DNA from: Hydrangea macrophylla
Lineage: Eukaryota > Streptophyta > Magnoliopsida > Cornales > Hydrangeaceae
Length of the DNA stretch: 64,000 bases
Assembly: GCA_033977485.1 (NCBI GenBank)
Contig: CM066995.1
Coordinates: 44,389,736-44,453,735 of the forward strand
Reading direction: 5' to 3'
The notes under the pieces were generated by a model that was not told the DNA's origin, made no database searches, and worked only from the letters and a program-made list of their open reading frames with translations. The position numbers were made by a program, and so were the translations under genes. Positions 1-12,681 of this stretch are shown here, piece by piece; the first letter of the stretch is position 1; each line of letters begins with the position of its first letter.

Positions 1-2006
1 CCACTCTTTTTGGAAAAGGTTTCTGAAAAACAAGTCGAAATTCAACTTAGCTACTTTGACAGACTAACAGTAAAAACAGAACGTCTGGAAGGAATGTTTG
101 GACCAAAATGGAACCCTTCCAAGTGTTTTTAGATCAAACTAAAAATCATGGGTGTTATCTAATGAGTTAGTAAGACTTTCCAAGTAATCTCGTAATCACC
201 CATTGAGTATTGAAATTAGAATATTATTTTGAAGTTGAATAACTCACTGTTTTGAAGATTTTTGAGAGAAAAAAAAAAGGGTTTATTTCTTGTAATCCAA
301 ATATTAGGGTTTTAAAGGGGTTTTGAAATAGGGGTTTTGAAAGCATATTTCAACATCAAATGGAGATTATAACCTCTTGGAATATTAACATCAAACTCAA
401 GTCAAGAACTTCCGAAATTGTTGGAGAGATTTGTTTTCATTTCAGCATAACTTCAAGAATATTTTGGAAGAATTGAAGTTGGAATCATCACCTATCAAAC
501 ATGGTTTTGAGGTCAAGAGTTACTATCCATAAGAATTCACTCACCTCAAACACCATGTCATCATTTAGATGATGATAAACTAGTAAGTAAATAAAGAAAA
601 ATAAAAAAGAAATGAGATTAAGAAGAGATGAACATAGTATATAAACAAGCAAGTAAAACAATCAATAGATGATATTCAATGAGATTTTGGACTTGTAGCT
701 TGGTGTTTCACTCATATATGGTGACTTTGGACATGGAAGTAGCTTCCTATCTCATAAATATTCACTAAAATGGTGGTTGAGTGTATTGAATGTGAAGTAA
801 AGAGGAGTAATGAAGCAAAAACAAGGTTGAGAACTCAATTTTTTGTTGAAAATCAAAAGGAAGAAGCTCACTTTCACTATTCTAACCTTATCTCTACAAC
901 TTCCTCTCTACAAATTTCTCTAAACTTGTATTTTGCACCTCCAAAATGAGAAGTCAAGGGGGATTTATATAGGCCAATTTAGGGGGATTTTTGGGATTTA
1001 AAGAGTGCTTTCATTGGTCCAAACATCTGTGAACAGGAAACTACGTCGTTTTGGTTTTCAATTAATCAATTTGGAACACCAAAATAAATTACAAAAATGG
1101 ACTATTCTGGGGGAGAGTGCCGCGGAAGCAGTGGGCCAGTGCTGCGGTGGCACTGCTCCTCAGACATTCAGATAATGCTATTTAGGCCCCCAGAGATTTC
1201 GGTATTCGCGAAAAGACCCTATTTCGTCCGAAATTCACATAAAATGTGTACGAACTCTAAATTGAGCTTATGATATACGGTTGGAAAGGCAATGGAATCT
1301 ATTTTCCATAAATAAAAAAAATAGTTCGGAGTCAGGTTACTTTGAAAAGTTTTGCTAGATGCGCGATAAAATCCGATTTGATCGTCTTTTTCATATTTAA
1401 AAATTCATAATAAATTCGTTTTAAATCCAGAAATTATGTGCGATATAACATTGGAAAGCTATTGACCTCTAGTATCCATGAAAATGTTTGAAAAATAATA
1501 CGGCGCTCCGATTTCAAAGTCAACTTTGAGGTCAAGTCAGTCAAACTAGGGACCTCTATGAAGTTCTGGGAAATTCTGGGAGCTCCCAGGAGCTGACATT
1601 TTTGTTTGATTTTCTTTTAAAATTCATTTTAGTACTTTCCTCATAATCTAGAATGATCTCAAAACTTTCTGGAGAATTTGGACGATTACAGTCAAACCCT
1701 GGTCAAACCGGTGAACGGGGACTTTCCGGGAACTTTCGGGACTTCTGGGGGTTTTTTGGAGCTAACGATTTTATCTAATTTTTCTTTAAAACTCATTTTA
1801 TTACTTTTCTTATGACGTAGCATGTTTCTAAAACTTTCGGTCAAAATCTGGGAGTTTTTGGGCTTTCAGGGGTATTTTGGTCATTCTGAGCATTTTGAGA
1901 GATAGAACTAACTTCTAGGAGTCCTTTTTGAGTCTTTTTCGATTATCGTGAACCACCAATTTATGCGTCTCCTAAATCTGATAGCCGACAAAATGGGGTG
2001 TCTACA
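1..2006 (-). repeat. Ogre/Tat-like gypsy LTR, reading leftward, left end outside window
   Basis: Read on the minus strand, the region starts TGTAGACACCCCATTTTGTC at 2006, a start typical of long LTRs of Ogre/Tat-type gypsy elements. About 1 kb downstream there is a TATA-like TATATAAAT (near 964-972) and then an untranslated-looking leader. No primer-binding site, polypurine tract or coding domain is visible, so it could be a 5' LTR whose internal region lies left of the window, or a solo LTR. The family assignment rests on the LTR start and general style only. Confidence 0.5.
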
Positions 2007-2007
2007 G

Positions 2008-2469
2008 TGTGGTTCGTTGAATGTAATTTGGTCCCGACCTATACAGGTCAGGAACGTGGCGCGAGCTCGGTTCATTGCGGATGTAGTTCTACCGCGTCCC
2101 ATGACGTGATCCAGAAGGTTCCAGACAATTTTCTGCTCAAGCTAGAAGACTAATGGAAAGAGAAGATAGTTTTCAAAACCAATTAGGAAACTCCCACGAT
2201 TTGTGCTAATCAATCCCAATTAGATTGCATTACCTAATCAATTACCCTGCCTTGTAAGGGGAGGTCTCTTATACTATAAAAGAGACCCCTCACCCTCATG
2301 AAAAGGGGATCGCATACTCCTATATGTATATGTACTGACCCGGCCGATCTCTGGTAGTTGCATTCCCATTGTTGGTTCACCAAAATACCCCCGCCTATTT
2401 ATTGTCATAGTACAAGTGCTCCGACACACACGTGAACGCAGATTCCTTCATTAACAGGACCGAACCACA
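2008..2469 (+). repeat. solo LTR (462 bp)
   Basis: The segment starts TGTGGTTCG and ends CGAACCACA, a perfect 9-bp terminal inverted repeat bounded by TG...CA. It is flanked by tacag (2003-2007) and tacaa (2470-2474), a target duplication with one mismatch. A TATA box (ctataaaag, 2274-2282) gives the direction. No internal region follows, so it is best read as a solo LTR. It inserted within one base of the edge of the LTR on its left. Confidence 0.65.
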
Positions 2470-3138
2470 TACAAATACTTGTCTCATTCTTCTTATTCTC
2501 TCTTAACCAAATTTTGGCATCTTCACTAAGGAAAATAGTGAAAAAATGAGTAGGAAAAAAAATCAACTGATAAAAATAAATTGAAAATATTAAAGTTCGT
2601 ATATATTTTGATTTTATTAATTTTAATCTTGCTTAACCATGGAAAAAACACAAGAGACTAGTTTTTCTTCTTCCTCTTCTTTTCATTCATGTAAATCGAG
2701 AAATACCTTAAAGCTTTCAAATTATATATAATTGTAGTAAGTGCTTGAAGGCAAAAAATAAAATAAAAAAATCCATCTCCATTAAAGCATTGCTTTCCCG
2801 CTCATGTGAGCCTTTTCCCCCAACAATATATTAGTGAGTGTAAGGAAAGGTTGAAGTTAGAATTTGGAGTTCAATTGTACATGGAAATTCTTACTTCATT
2901 TTTAACTCTTTTGTTTTTTGAACGGCAATACTTCATTAATCGACCAATTATAATCCTTGGCCTCTCAAGTAAAGTTACTGCCCCACCTCATATATTGCTT
3001 GTGAAAGTGGCATGGGGTAGGTGTACTTCCTCCTGTTACTATACTATTATTTTTTTCCTTTTCACATTATGGGGTTTTTATCCGTAAATCACATGATATA
3101 TGCATAGATAAATTGAAAATGAGTGGGGATCAGTGGAT
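2470..3138. other. no recognisable feature
   Basis: AT-rich intergenic sequence. Short open frames are present, but none has a recognisable domain or a credible start. Confidence 0.4.
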
Positions 3139-3450
3139 CACTACAAGAAAAAATAATTTTTGCTAAAAACTGACATAAATGTGTATTTCGGTTTTAATTT
3201 GACTACAAACTAATAGAAATGGCACCGACATAAATACTATTAAAAAAAAAAGGCCAACATAAAAACTAGAAAAAACCGACATAGAAACTTATAAAAAAAT
3301 CGACATACTGTATTTATTTATGTCAGTTTTCGAAACAAGTGACATAAAAGCTACAAAACCGACATAAATGTGTATTTATTTATGTTTGTTTCAGTTTTTT
3401 TTTCTTATAACCTATTATGTCGATTTTCTTAACAACCGACAAAAATGATT
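3139..3450 (+). mobile_element. CACTA (En/Spm) terminus with subterminal repeats
   Basis: Begins with CACTACAAGAAAAA, the conserved end of plant CACTA transposons. It is followed by at least seven degenerate copies of a subterminal motif close to CCGACATAAA, in both orientations (for example 3168, 3224, 3275, 3355). No transposase and no matching opposite end (TTTTTCTTGTAGTG) were seen in the window, so this is a truncated end. The right boundary is approximate. Confidence 0.7.
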
Positions 3451-3686
3451 GCAATTCAATTTTTTAAAAAATAGTGATCGCATCAAGATCACCACCTTGT
3501 GCAAAGCTAAATCTGGCTCAATAATAAATGTCAACCAATAATGACATTTGCAAGATGAGGATTCAATTCTTTTAGTTGAAAGTTTCCTTTATTCTTAAAT
3601 TTTTTGTTTGGGATTCATAAAACCAGAAAATAAAAGAAAAAGTAAAGATCACAGAGTTGCATTTTAAAGGCCAAGGATAATTTATA

Positions 3687-4179
3687 CTCCCTCCATTTCA
3701 AAATGAGTAATGTTATGCTTCCCAAATTGTTTTTTCAAAAGTGTATCTCAAATGATATAGCAGTAGAGCTAGGTAAACAACTTTCAATCAAAATTCAAAA
3801 TTCAACTGATCCCACTGTAATAGACTTGACCCCCACTGTCACATCATTTAGGATGCATTTTTGGGGAAAAAAAAATTGGGAAGCATAACATTACTCTTCC
3901 AAAATAAGTGTCCACTACCAATTTGCACATTGTTTAAGAAATGGGTATTCTATTTATTTATTTTTTTCCTTCATTTTTTCACTTTTTTCATTTTACTCTT
4001 GATGTGACATTGAATGTCTTACTCGATTTCTTTTTCCCACTCTTCTAGGAAATGTTTGTCTTTATTGTGAGGGTATTATAGGTAGTTTATACAAAAATTA
4101 TAGTTGACTTTCAAAGTGGACACTTATTTTGGAACATCTAAAAAATGAAATATGGACACTTATTTTGGAACGGATAGAG
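3687..4179. mobile_element. Stowaway-like MITE with a second hairpin inside
   Basis: Ends match CTCCCTCC...CAAAATGAGT on the left and the reverse complement of CTCTATCCGTTCCAAAATAAGT on the right, with TA on both sides. These are the ends of Stowaway (mariner-type) MITEs. Inside is a perfect 21-bp inverted repeat (3705-3725 against 3876-3896), which suggests a second MITE inserted near the left end. Non-coding. Confidence 0.65.
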
Positions 4180-4236
4180 TATATGTATATATATATATAT
4201 ATATTTTTTTTACAAAGGAAATATGGACACTTATTT

Positions 4237-4423
4237 TGAATGTCTTACTCGTTTTCTTTTTCCCACTCTTCTAGGAAATGTTTGTCTTTATTGTGAGGGT
4301 ATTACAGGTAGTTTATACAAAAATTGTAGTTGACTTTCAAAGTGGACACTTATTTTGGAACATCTAAAAAATGAAACATGGACACTTATTTTGGAACGGA
4401 TAGAATATATGTATATATATATA
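4237..4423. repeat. direct duplication of the right half of the MITE
   Basis: Repeats 4011-4196 nearly base for base, including the last 20 bp of the MITE end and the (TA)n run after it. This points to a local tandem duplication or a second, 5'-truncated copy. Confidence 0.7.
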
Positions 4424-5380
4424 TATATAATTTTTTTTTTTACAAAGGGGAGTGGAAGGATGATTCAAACCTGCACTGAAGGCGTGGAGAAGTTGGTGCC
4501 AGCCAATTCGGATAGGATCTCGATCTGGTCAATTAATTTCTTGTGTACAAGAAAACTCTCAACTTTTGATCATCATATTTTGTGGAATTTTTGGGGGGGA
4601 ATTTTAGCCAAAAGTCCTATAAAATAGACTTTTCGGTCTTAGGTCCAATCTATTTTTTATTTTAGTAAAAAAAAAAACCATCGATAGATAAAATTATGTG
4701 AAATTTCTCATAACTTATATAAAAATTATTTTCGTTCTGTGAAATTTCACATAACTTTTGTAAACCCGACTTGATTTGATTAAGTTTTACGACATTTGAC
4801 CACAATAAAAAAAATGGTTTTTCTTTCAAACTCAGTTAAGTCCAAATGAAAGATTTTTCACTAAATTTCTACTTTTTTTTGGGGTTATATTTTATTTAAT
4901 CTTGACTCTTTTTTTAATAAGAAATTTAGGCGAAAATCACTAGAAGTAATTGTTAAGAGTTTAATGTCCAATTTGATTCTTAGCTTGTTAAAAAAATCTT
5001 TAAAATAGAAAATTTTATTTAATATTAATCTACAATTAATTGTTTCTCTTAAGGCCCACAATTTTTACATCCATTTCAACTGAGGACAATTGAGGCCAAA
5101 TATGACTATTAAAGGCCTTCAATAACTATCCTCACCTAAAACTAATTGGCTACAATTGTCCTAAGATTGAAGGCCTTAAGTGAAACAATCAAATATTTCA
5201 GAAAGCCCAAACAGAAAATTTGGGAAAAATACACAGTTGCCAAAGGTTTTTTTTTTTTTTAATCACCAACCAAAAAACCAACCAAAAAAAAAAAACACTA
5301 ACAGACATTCAGGTTGAAATTTGCCTGAGAAACTCGTGGAAATTCAGTTCCCAAGTACTCGCATGCACTTGTTCTTCTCT
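4424..5380. other. AT-rich intergenic sequence, possible tRNA-like box
   Basis: No coding sequence recognised. On the minus strand near 4460-4510 there is a GGTTTGAATC box that resembles a pol III B box, but no convincing A box, so no SINE is called. Confidence 0.3.
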
Positions 5381-5567
5381 ATGGTCTCGTTTGGCAATTA
5401 TTTTTAGAGTCAATAAATTTATAGAACTCTAAAAATTAAAATGAAAATATTTGGCAAGTTAATTGCAGAAATTTGCGATTAGCTAAAAACTACCTCGAAG
5501 CTTTTAGCCAAAAATAATTTTTTGTGGTCAGTTCGCAGAAGCAGAAATTAATGGCCAAACAGGCCCT
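5381..5567. mobile_element. hAT-like MITE
   Basis: Imperfect terminal inverted repeats: GGTCTCGTTTGGCAATTA on the left against GGGCCTGTTTGGCCATTA read inward from the right. The flanking duplication is degenerate (ctctatg / gccctatg), so the superfamily is a guess. Confidence 0.5.
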
Positions 5568-5571
5568 ATGT

Positions 5572-6019
5572 TGAGACTGCAATTCAATTGTGAGGGCTCT
5601 AATTGATAGCTAGTTCACTTTTTATTAGACAACTGACAGTACAATATACATAACCCCTTTTATTATTTATTATTATATAAATTTAATGTGGAAGAGATAG
5701 GGTTGGTTGAAGTCTAGGATATATGAATACGAAGAAAACAAATTTGAGAGCAACCCATAAAAACAAATTTTTTTTTTTTTTAATCACAAGATTAGCAAAA
5801 TGGTTTCATTCTTCTCTTACATTATTATGATTCCTATGTTCATAAAGAAGGATATAGTAATGAAAAAAAAAGAAATAAAAATATAAAACACACACGCACA
5901 CACATATTTTTGGTCACACATCACTATTTGACAAGTCACTAGAGACATCAGCTCAAGGACCCTTTTTGAATATCTTTTGTGGTTTTATTTGGATTGAGTT
6001 GAAATTAATCCCAGCAGAA

Positions 6020-6065
<46 letters not shown>

Positions 6066-7558
6066 AAACATTCTTGGAATTTCAGCCAAAAAAACAATTG
6101 ATATTATTGGACTATATGAGGGCAATAAAGATAAGAACTGGTCAAATTAGGAAACTAAATTAAAGTATGTGGAGCTTATAAATCAAAGGAAAATATTTTG
6201 ATATATTTCCTTGGGTCTTTTTCATCATGTTTTGAAGTATGATTGGTCTATGTGTGCAAATGTGCCGAACATAACTTCAATACATTTCTTTGTGTACTGT
6301 TCTGTGGTTCCAGTGTGAAATTATAGTTTTGACCATACTTTTACTGTACATGTGAGGGGAACATAACGAACAGTACACAAAAAAAATGTACTAAAGTCCT
6401 GTCCAAGTGTGTCTATATTTCATTTATACGGCGATCATTAACATTTTAGAATAGAACGAAAAATACCTTAGTAATGCACTGAACTGTTCTCCAAATTCAA
6501 TTACCTATTATAAATATCATCTGGCTTTGTTGGATAGGTGAGCCTAGCATCAAAGCCATAGATTACGACATAACAGGTTGAGTCTTTTCAGGCTTGACCA
6601 ACAACAAGCATGTATCTTTGGAGACTTTTGGCACACATTTATTTTTTTTTTTTTTATAATGATTTGCATTATTGCCCTCTTGTTTTGAGTTTATATCAAT
6701 TCTCTATCTTCTAGTGTGTGTGTGTGTGTATATATATTTAAGTTTCCCTTTATCAAATTCACCTATTCAATTTCCGATGGTGAGTAAATTCTTCAATAAT
6801 ATTTTTGGACTTTCTCATTATTCAAGAGTTCTAAATTCTCTATCTTCTTAAATCAGACAAATGTAGAATTTTTCATTGATGAAAAAAGTGAAACCATAGG
6901 AAGAATTTGTTCTTGAAAAAAACACTTTTGGAGGTGAAAAAAGTGCCATATCTCTCAAAATAGAAGAGATGTTCTCTTCAGAATTTTTTTTTTTTTTTTT
7001 TTTTTTTCGAGATTAAAAAATAATAATACCAAAATGACTAAAAACATCGAAAAAAAAAAAAAAAAACAAAACAAAACAAAACAAAACGGACATTAAATTT
7101 GTTTCTGAAAACATCTATTTTCATTTCTTTTCTCATGCTTGCTTTACCTTGTTATTCTAAATACCGACTCTAAATTTAGTCACTTATTACTTTAAGGACC
7201 AACTTTGCCATGAAACTGATCCCCAATATCCTCACAACTTAATCCATCTCTTTCCATGAGAAACTTCATTAAATAAATACCCACAAAAAAGAAAAAAAAA
7301 ATAAAAATAAAATAGAAATCCCACCACTTGGGTGATAAACAACAGTTGATAAATCACTTTCTCTTCCCAATAATGTTGCTAAGTGTCTAGTGAAGTGCCA
7401 AGTAGACACGCCAAATCAATTGAGAAAGAGTGACACTTACGTCGATAATTCAAATGGCAATTAGTGATAACTAGCTGAGACCAGAAAATAGGTGGATTGA
7501 CTCGGTCAATCAGCATTTGCAAAATGAACAATTGTCAACTTCCACAAAAAATCAATGC
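5572..7558. other. AT-rich intergenic sequence with homopolymer runs
   Basis: Long A and T runs and an (AAAAC)n stretch near 7066-7087. No gene, conserved domain or transposon end recognised. Confidence 0.4.
6024..6056. repeat. (CT)n microsatellite
   Basis: About 16 uninterrupted CT units. Confidence 0.95.
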
Positions 7559-7563
7559 GTATA

Positions 7564-8043
7564 TGTTATCTCAAGTGAGAATAATTGTGGTCCACTAACC
7601 TCTTGCACAGTTTTGTATTGATTGGACTCTTTTATAAGATGTTAGTTAATAGGAAAATTTTCCAAATATTAATAAGAATATTATTTTTATTAATAATCAG
7701 TTTAGAGAGATTATAGAAACCCACGATGAAACGGTTTCTCTCTAAGCAGTTATTCACTGACCCCTTCTCTCCTCTATAGAAAGCATAAAACTTTCCCTTT
7801 GAAAGCAACGTTTCATCAAGTCACAGCATCTTGTTTTATGCATATGGAGAGACAGAGAGAAGAAGAAGCCATATGAAGATTTGATTAATTAAGAGGTTTT
7901 CAATCACAGTCTCTATTAATCGATATGGCAAACAACGGTACGCATTTAATGTTAGTATTTGATAGATCTTAAGATGTATTAGATTCAAGATCCATAAGTT
8001 TTTTGCATGATATTATGATTACTTTATCAATTATAGTCTTACA
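7564..8043 (+). repeat. copia A 5' LTR
   Basis: Starts TGTTATCTCA and ends ...TCTTACA. It matches 19961-20440 at equal length without obvious gaps, except that the first four bases differ in the 3' copy. It contains the short reading frame ATGGCAAACAACG followed by GT (7925-7939), conserved in both LTRs. Confidence 0.9.
7925..7937 (+). CDS. putative exon 1 of copia A gag, inside the LTR
   Basis: ATG GCA AAC AAC G is followed by a GT donor (gtacgc). The gag frame downstream has no ATG at its expected start, but has a strong acceptor, ttttatttcag, ending at 15467, with a branch-like CTTAAC about 26 nt upstream. Joining 7937 to 15468 gives Met-Ala-Asn-Asn-Val and enters the gag frame exactly. 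The same ATG...GT is preserved in the 3' LTR (20322). Inference: no transcript evidence. Confidence 0.55.
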
Positions 8044-8045
8044 GT

Positions 8046-8057
8046 TGGTATCAGAGC
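8046..8057 (+). other. copia A primer-binding site
   Basis: TGGTATCAGAGC, complementary to the 3' end of plant initiator tRNA-Met, two bases after the 5' LTR. Confidence 0.9.
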
Positions 8058-8438
8058 AAGTGTTTTGAATCAATACATCTTGGATTGAAATTTGAACGTA
8101 TTAATTTTCGACTGTTAATTGCATCCAACGATCCGATTGTACAAATAAATGTATATATATATATAGATATGTATTCGTGCGTGTACGATATACATCTCAT
8201 GTATGTACAACTTAATAGTACGGTTAACACGATCATGTACTGTGATTAAGAGTATGTACAACTCAAAGAATTCATACATGTATTCTTTAAATTGTCTCGG
8301 TTTCCAAGATAATTTCCCAAGACGATCATGGATTAAAATAATAGTAATAATCAAATAGTCCATACACATATGCAGGCTTAGATCATGGCATCATGGGTTC
8401 CATAGACAAAGTTTGACTGAATTTTCTTTTCGAAACAA

Positions 8439-8454
8439 AATTTATTTGAGTATT
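8439..8454. repeat. LINE target-site duplication, 3' side
   Basis: AATTTATTTGAGTATT, identical to 14690-14705 at the other end of the LINE. Confidence 0.92.
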
Positions 8455-8543
8455 TTTTTTTTTTTTTTGCTGAGAAGACATTTCATTAGAAAACAAGAAA
8501 AAAAGGGCAACACAACCAGGACAAAAAAAAAAAGGGAAAACCT

Positions 8544-11193
8544 CTATCCCTCTTGATTCCATTCCTCAAGAACACAAGGAGGAATGTCTTCAAGAGGGAT
8601 GGTCCCAAAACAGAGAGAGTTCGATGCCCATTGGGCTACATTATGAGCAACCCCATTAGCAGATCTAGGAATTTTTTCCACTGCCCAAAACTTAAAAGAG
8701 GCAAGTAATTTCCTACCTCTGATGATAATCGAGTCAATGGTCCAATCCGGCGCCAAACTCCAATCTTTAAGAGGCATGCAGACTAGGAGGGAGTCACCTT
8801 CCAAAACCACATTCTGATATCCTAAACGAGCAACCACTGACAAGGCAAGAATCGCCGCCCTCGCTTCCTCCATGAGAGGATCCACCAGAAATGAATTCTT
8901 TTCTGTCAGGGTGTAGACAATATTGCCAAGATCATTTCTAATAACCATTGCAAGAGTAGAAAAGTGGGGCCTAACCGCCACATCAAAGTTTACTTTAACC
9001 CAATTACAGGGAGGCGGCTGCCATTTCAAAATGGTCGAGGTCGGATCTTTTGAGCACTTGATTTGTGCTTGCCAATGTTCAAAGGCAATGGAATGAATTC
9101 GAGACTTCCAGAAAGGAATCTCAATAGTGAGGTTTTGATGCAGCACCTTATTTCTAAGGAGCCAGATTTGTTCCACCAAAGTGGCAGCAAAGATTGTGAA
9201 CCTAGATCCTTCCTCTTTTGGTAATCCAAAAGAGGTATAAGGGTTAAGGAGCTTTTGAATCCAGCTTTTGATACCTTCATGAGCAAAAGCCGTAGAATCA
9301 AATGGCCAACTGGAAGACCGCCATAGGATTATGGAAACATCGCATAAGAGAAAAAGATGTTCTGGAGATTCCAAATGATTGTTACACAGGACACACGAGG
9401 AGTTTGCGATTGGAAAGCGAGATGCAAGAATAGTTCTGATTGGAATGGCTAAAGAAGCAATTTTCCAAAGAAAAACTTTATGCCTCTCATGCAACTTGGC
9501 ATTCCACAGCTTGTTCCAGATGAGTTGTTGCAGTCCACAATACACACTCAATCTGCTTTGTTGATCTGTGAGATATGTCGTCTTAACTGAAAAGGAGCCT
9601 TTGGAGTCTGGGGTCCAAATAAGCTTATCAAACTCTCTGCCCGTCGGCATATCAATGTTGAGGATAGCTTGGGCAGAATCTGGAGTAAAAATGCTGCAAA
9701 TGAGATCTCTGTTCCATCCCTCACCATTATTGACTGTAAGAGTCATAACATTAGTTAACCTGGGCCTAGCTGCAAGCTTGCACACTGGTTTGAAGTTTTC
9801 AATAGTTGGAACCCAAGGATCATCCCAGACCCTAGTTTGTTCACCCTTGCCAAGAAGCTTACAAGCTCCTTTTCCAATGATACAGTTAGATTTTGCGATG
9901 CCTTGCCAAATCCAAGATGAGTTTGATTTCTTGATAGCATTATCAAAGGGGCTATTATGGCAATACTTCCCCTCAATAAGTTTGACCCACGGTTTATCCA
10001 CTTTAGATTGAATTTGCCAATTAATTTTTGCAAGCAAGGCTTTATTGTGGTCCTTCATTCTGCGGAACCCCAGACCACCACAGCTTTTTGGAAGACAAAT
10101 GTTGTCCCAGGCCTTTAAGCAAAGGCCGCCAGACCCTTTGTTCCCATGGCCCCACCAAAAGGAACGAAGTAACTTATCAAGATTCTCACACAAGGAAACG
10201 GGCAAGGGAAACACGGACATCGAATACATCGGTATAGCAGTGGCTACCGATCTTATCAAAGTACCTCTAGAAGCTTGGGACAGAAGAGACGCTTTCCAGC
10301 CTTGTAATCTTTTTTGGACTTTTTCAATTATTTCAGAGAAGACCTGCTTTTTGGACCCGCTTGCCAAAAGGGGCAGCCCTAAGTATTTGGAATTAGGGGA
10401 GGCTCTCGAGAGCCCTGATTCTCTAATGATGGATCTGGCCACCTCCGGGCACACATTTCGCTGAAAACGATTCTGGACTTGTTACAATTGATTTTCTAGC
10501 CCGACCACCTGCCATATGTCGCCATGCAATCCATAATATTAAGAGCTTCATCAGGGTGTGCTTTTCCAAAAACAATAAGGTCATCTGCAAAGAGCAGATG
10601 GTTAAAGGAAGGCCCATTTCTTGCTGCCTTGATGCCTTTAATAAGGCCATGATCAGCATCTCTTTGGATAATCCTGGACAAGACATCAGAGCACATGATA
10701 AAAAGAAAGGGGGAAAGAGGGTCCCCCTGTCGAAGGCCGCGACCAGGTCTAAAGAAACCTGTGGACCTTCCATTGATAAGAATGGAAAAGGACACAGTAG
10801 AAATACATTGGTTAATCCACATACACCAAGTATCTGAGAAACCAAGGCATTTTAGGACTTGACCGAGGAACGACCATTCAATTCTATCGTAGGCTATTTC
10901 CATGTCAAATTTAAAAGCCATCAACCCGCCCCTCCCTTTTTTGTTTTTCATAGAATGCACAATCTCTTGGGCGATAATACTATTATCGTGAATAAGCCGA
11001 CCCGGAATGAAGGCAGATTGCATTGGCAAGATGATTTTCTCAAGGTAAGGCTTCAGTCTATTGGAGAGAATTTTGGAAATAACCTTATATATGACATTGC
11101 ACAAACTGATTGGTCTGAAGTGGTTGACACTAGCAGGGGTTGGAATTTTTGGGATAAGAGCAATATTGGTGTGGTTGAGATTTTTGAGGATGT

Positions 11194-11234
<41 letters not shown>

Positions 11235-12681
11235 AGAAGAAACTGAGAACTGTGTCCACCACATCATTTTTGACAATTAACCAAAAGGTCTTATAAAAAA
11301 TAGTAGACATACCGTCGGGCCCCGGGGCCTTAGTTGAACCAATTTGAAACATGGCTGCTCTGATCTCTTCTTCATCTGGAATGCGGCACAGATTAACGTT
11401 ATCCTCGGCCATGATACTGCTTTGAATGAGGCCATTTAATTCCGGCGGGAAGTCGGGCATAGAAGATTGAAATAACTTTTGAAAGTTAGCAATAAAAGCA
11501 TCATTGATCTCAACAAGATCATCAATCCAACCTCCATCTTCTTTTAATAAGAGATCAATAGCATTTTTCCTTCTTCTAATGATGGTGGAGAGATGGAAGA
11601 ATCGCGTGCTCTTATCCCCGTCCTTGAGCCAATTAATTCTGGATTTTTGTTTCCACATAATTTCTTCCCTCCGCATATTTTCATTGAGATCCACTTTAAG
11701 GGCAGCCAATCTGGACAAATTTTCCTGAGAGGGAAGTAGAGCTTGGGTTGCTTCAATACAAGCCATGATATCTTTGATTTTGGTCTGAATCTTCCCAAAA
11801 TGTTTCTTATTCCAGTCCGACAAAGCATACCTGACTGCTTTAAGTTTTTGACAAAGCCGAAAGGCAGGAGAGCCAGATGTTGGGGTATTGCACCATACAT
11901 TCTCAATAACCCAGCCACAACTTTCATCCCTAATCCACATAGCTTCAAATTTAAAATTCCTCGGGATTTTGGATCTTTCCCCAATGGTGTTGATAACAAT
12001 TGGAGAGTGATCAGAGTTTGCGATTGGGAGATTTCGAACTGTGGCTCTCTGAAAAAGGCCGCGCCAATGCAAGTTGGAAATGGCTCTGTCAAGCCTTTGT
12101 CTGATATTGAATCGACTTTGTCTCCCATTGTCCCAAGTGTAAGAGTTACCAGAGGAGCCCAAGTCAATCAAGTCTCTCTCATTCATAAAGCCAGCAAGAC
12201 CACCCGAGGATGAGCTTGCAAAAGGTCTGCCCCCTATCTTCTCTGACTGGTTTGTGATACAATTAAAGTCACCGAACAGGAGCCAAGACTTTTCTGTAGA
12301 CTCAGCTACAGAAGATAAGTTATCCCAGAACTGAACCTTATTCTGCCTATAGGGAGGACCATACACTGCTGTAAATGTCCAAGGATTTGAGGGGGGATCC
12401 GAAAAAACTGTGGCACTAATAAAATTTCTGTTGACAATCGAAGTAACAATGTTGACACCATTTTGCCAAGCGAGGCACATTCCGCCTGCCCTATTCACTG
12501 CCGGGATAAGCGAAAAATTGGGATATCCCAAGCGGTTTAAAGTGAAAGTCATATCTACATTACCCAACTTTGTTTCTGATAAGAATAAGCATTCAGGTTG
12601 ATGAGTTCTTATCAGTACCCTCAGATAGCTGACTGCCGTGGCTCGGGCAAGGCCACGACAGTTCTAACTGATGATTAACAT
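8544..12681 (-). pseudogene. LINE ORF2: endonuclease-reverse transcriptase-RNase H (broken)
   Basis: The frame opens at an ATG at 12681, overlapping the end of ORF1 by a few codons. Order: exonuclease-endonuclease-phosphatase domain (12.6-11.9 kb; GDFN and SDHSP motifs); reverse transcriptase (11.3-10.5 kb) with the catalytic LLFADD motif; zf-RVT cysteine region (about 9.6-9.35 kb, CVLCNNHLESPEHLFLLC); and a C-terminal RNase H-like domain (about 9.0-8.6 kb, NFDVA...EGDS) as in plant L1s. Lesions: TGG to TAG six codons in; a 38-bp poly-C run that shifts frame before the RT core; CAG to TAG just after RT (about 10496); and a one-base loss near 10450. About 1,380 codons in all. The product would nick the target and copy LINE RNA, but this copy cannot. 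Confidence 0.9.
11195..11232. repeat. 38-bp poly-C (poly-G in the LINE sense)
   Basis: An uninterrupted run of 38 C inside LINE ORF2, between the endonuclease linker and the RT core. The conserved RT sequence resumes right after it in another frame. It may be a replication expansion or an assembly artefact. Confidence 0.9.

Noticed and set aside
2806..3087. 93-codon frame on the plus strand
   Set aside because: Begins at a non-ATG codon, hydrophobic by AT bias, no recognisable family.
4440..4520. Possible SINE head (GGTTTGAATC on the minus strand)
   Set aside because: No convincing A box at the proper distance.
10028..10464. Plus-strand frames over the LINE
   Set aside because: Antisense shadows of LINE ORF2, whose RT domains are unambiguous on the minus strand.
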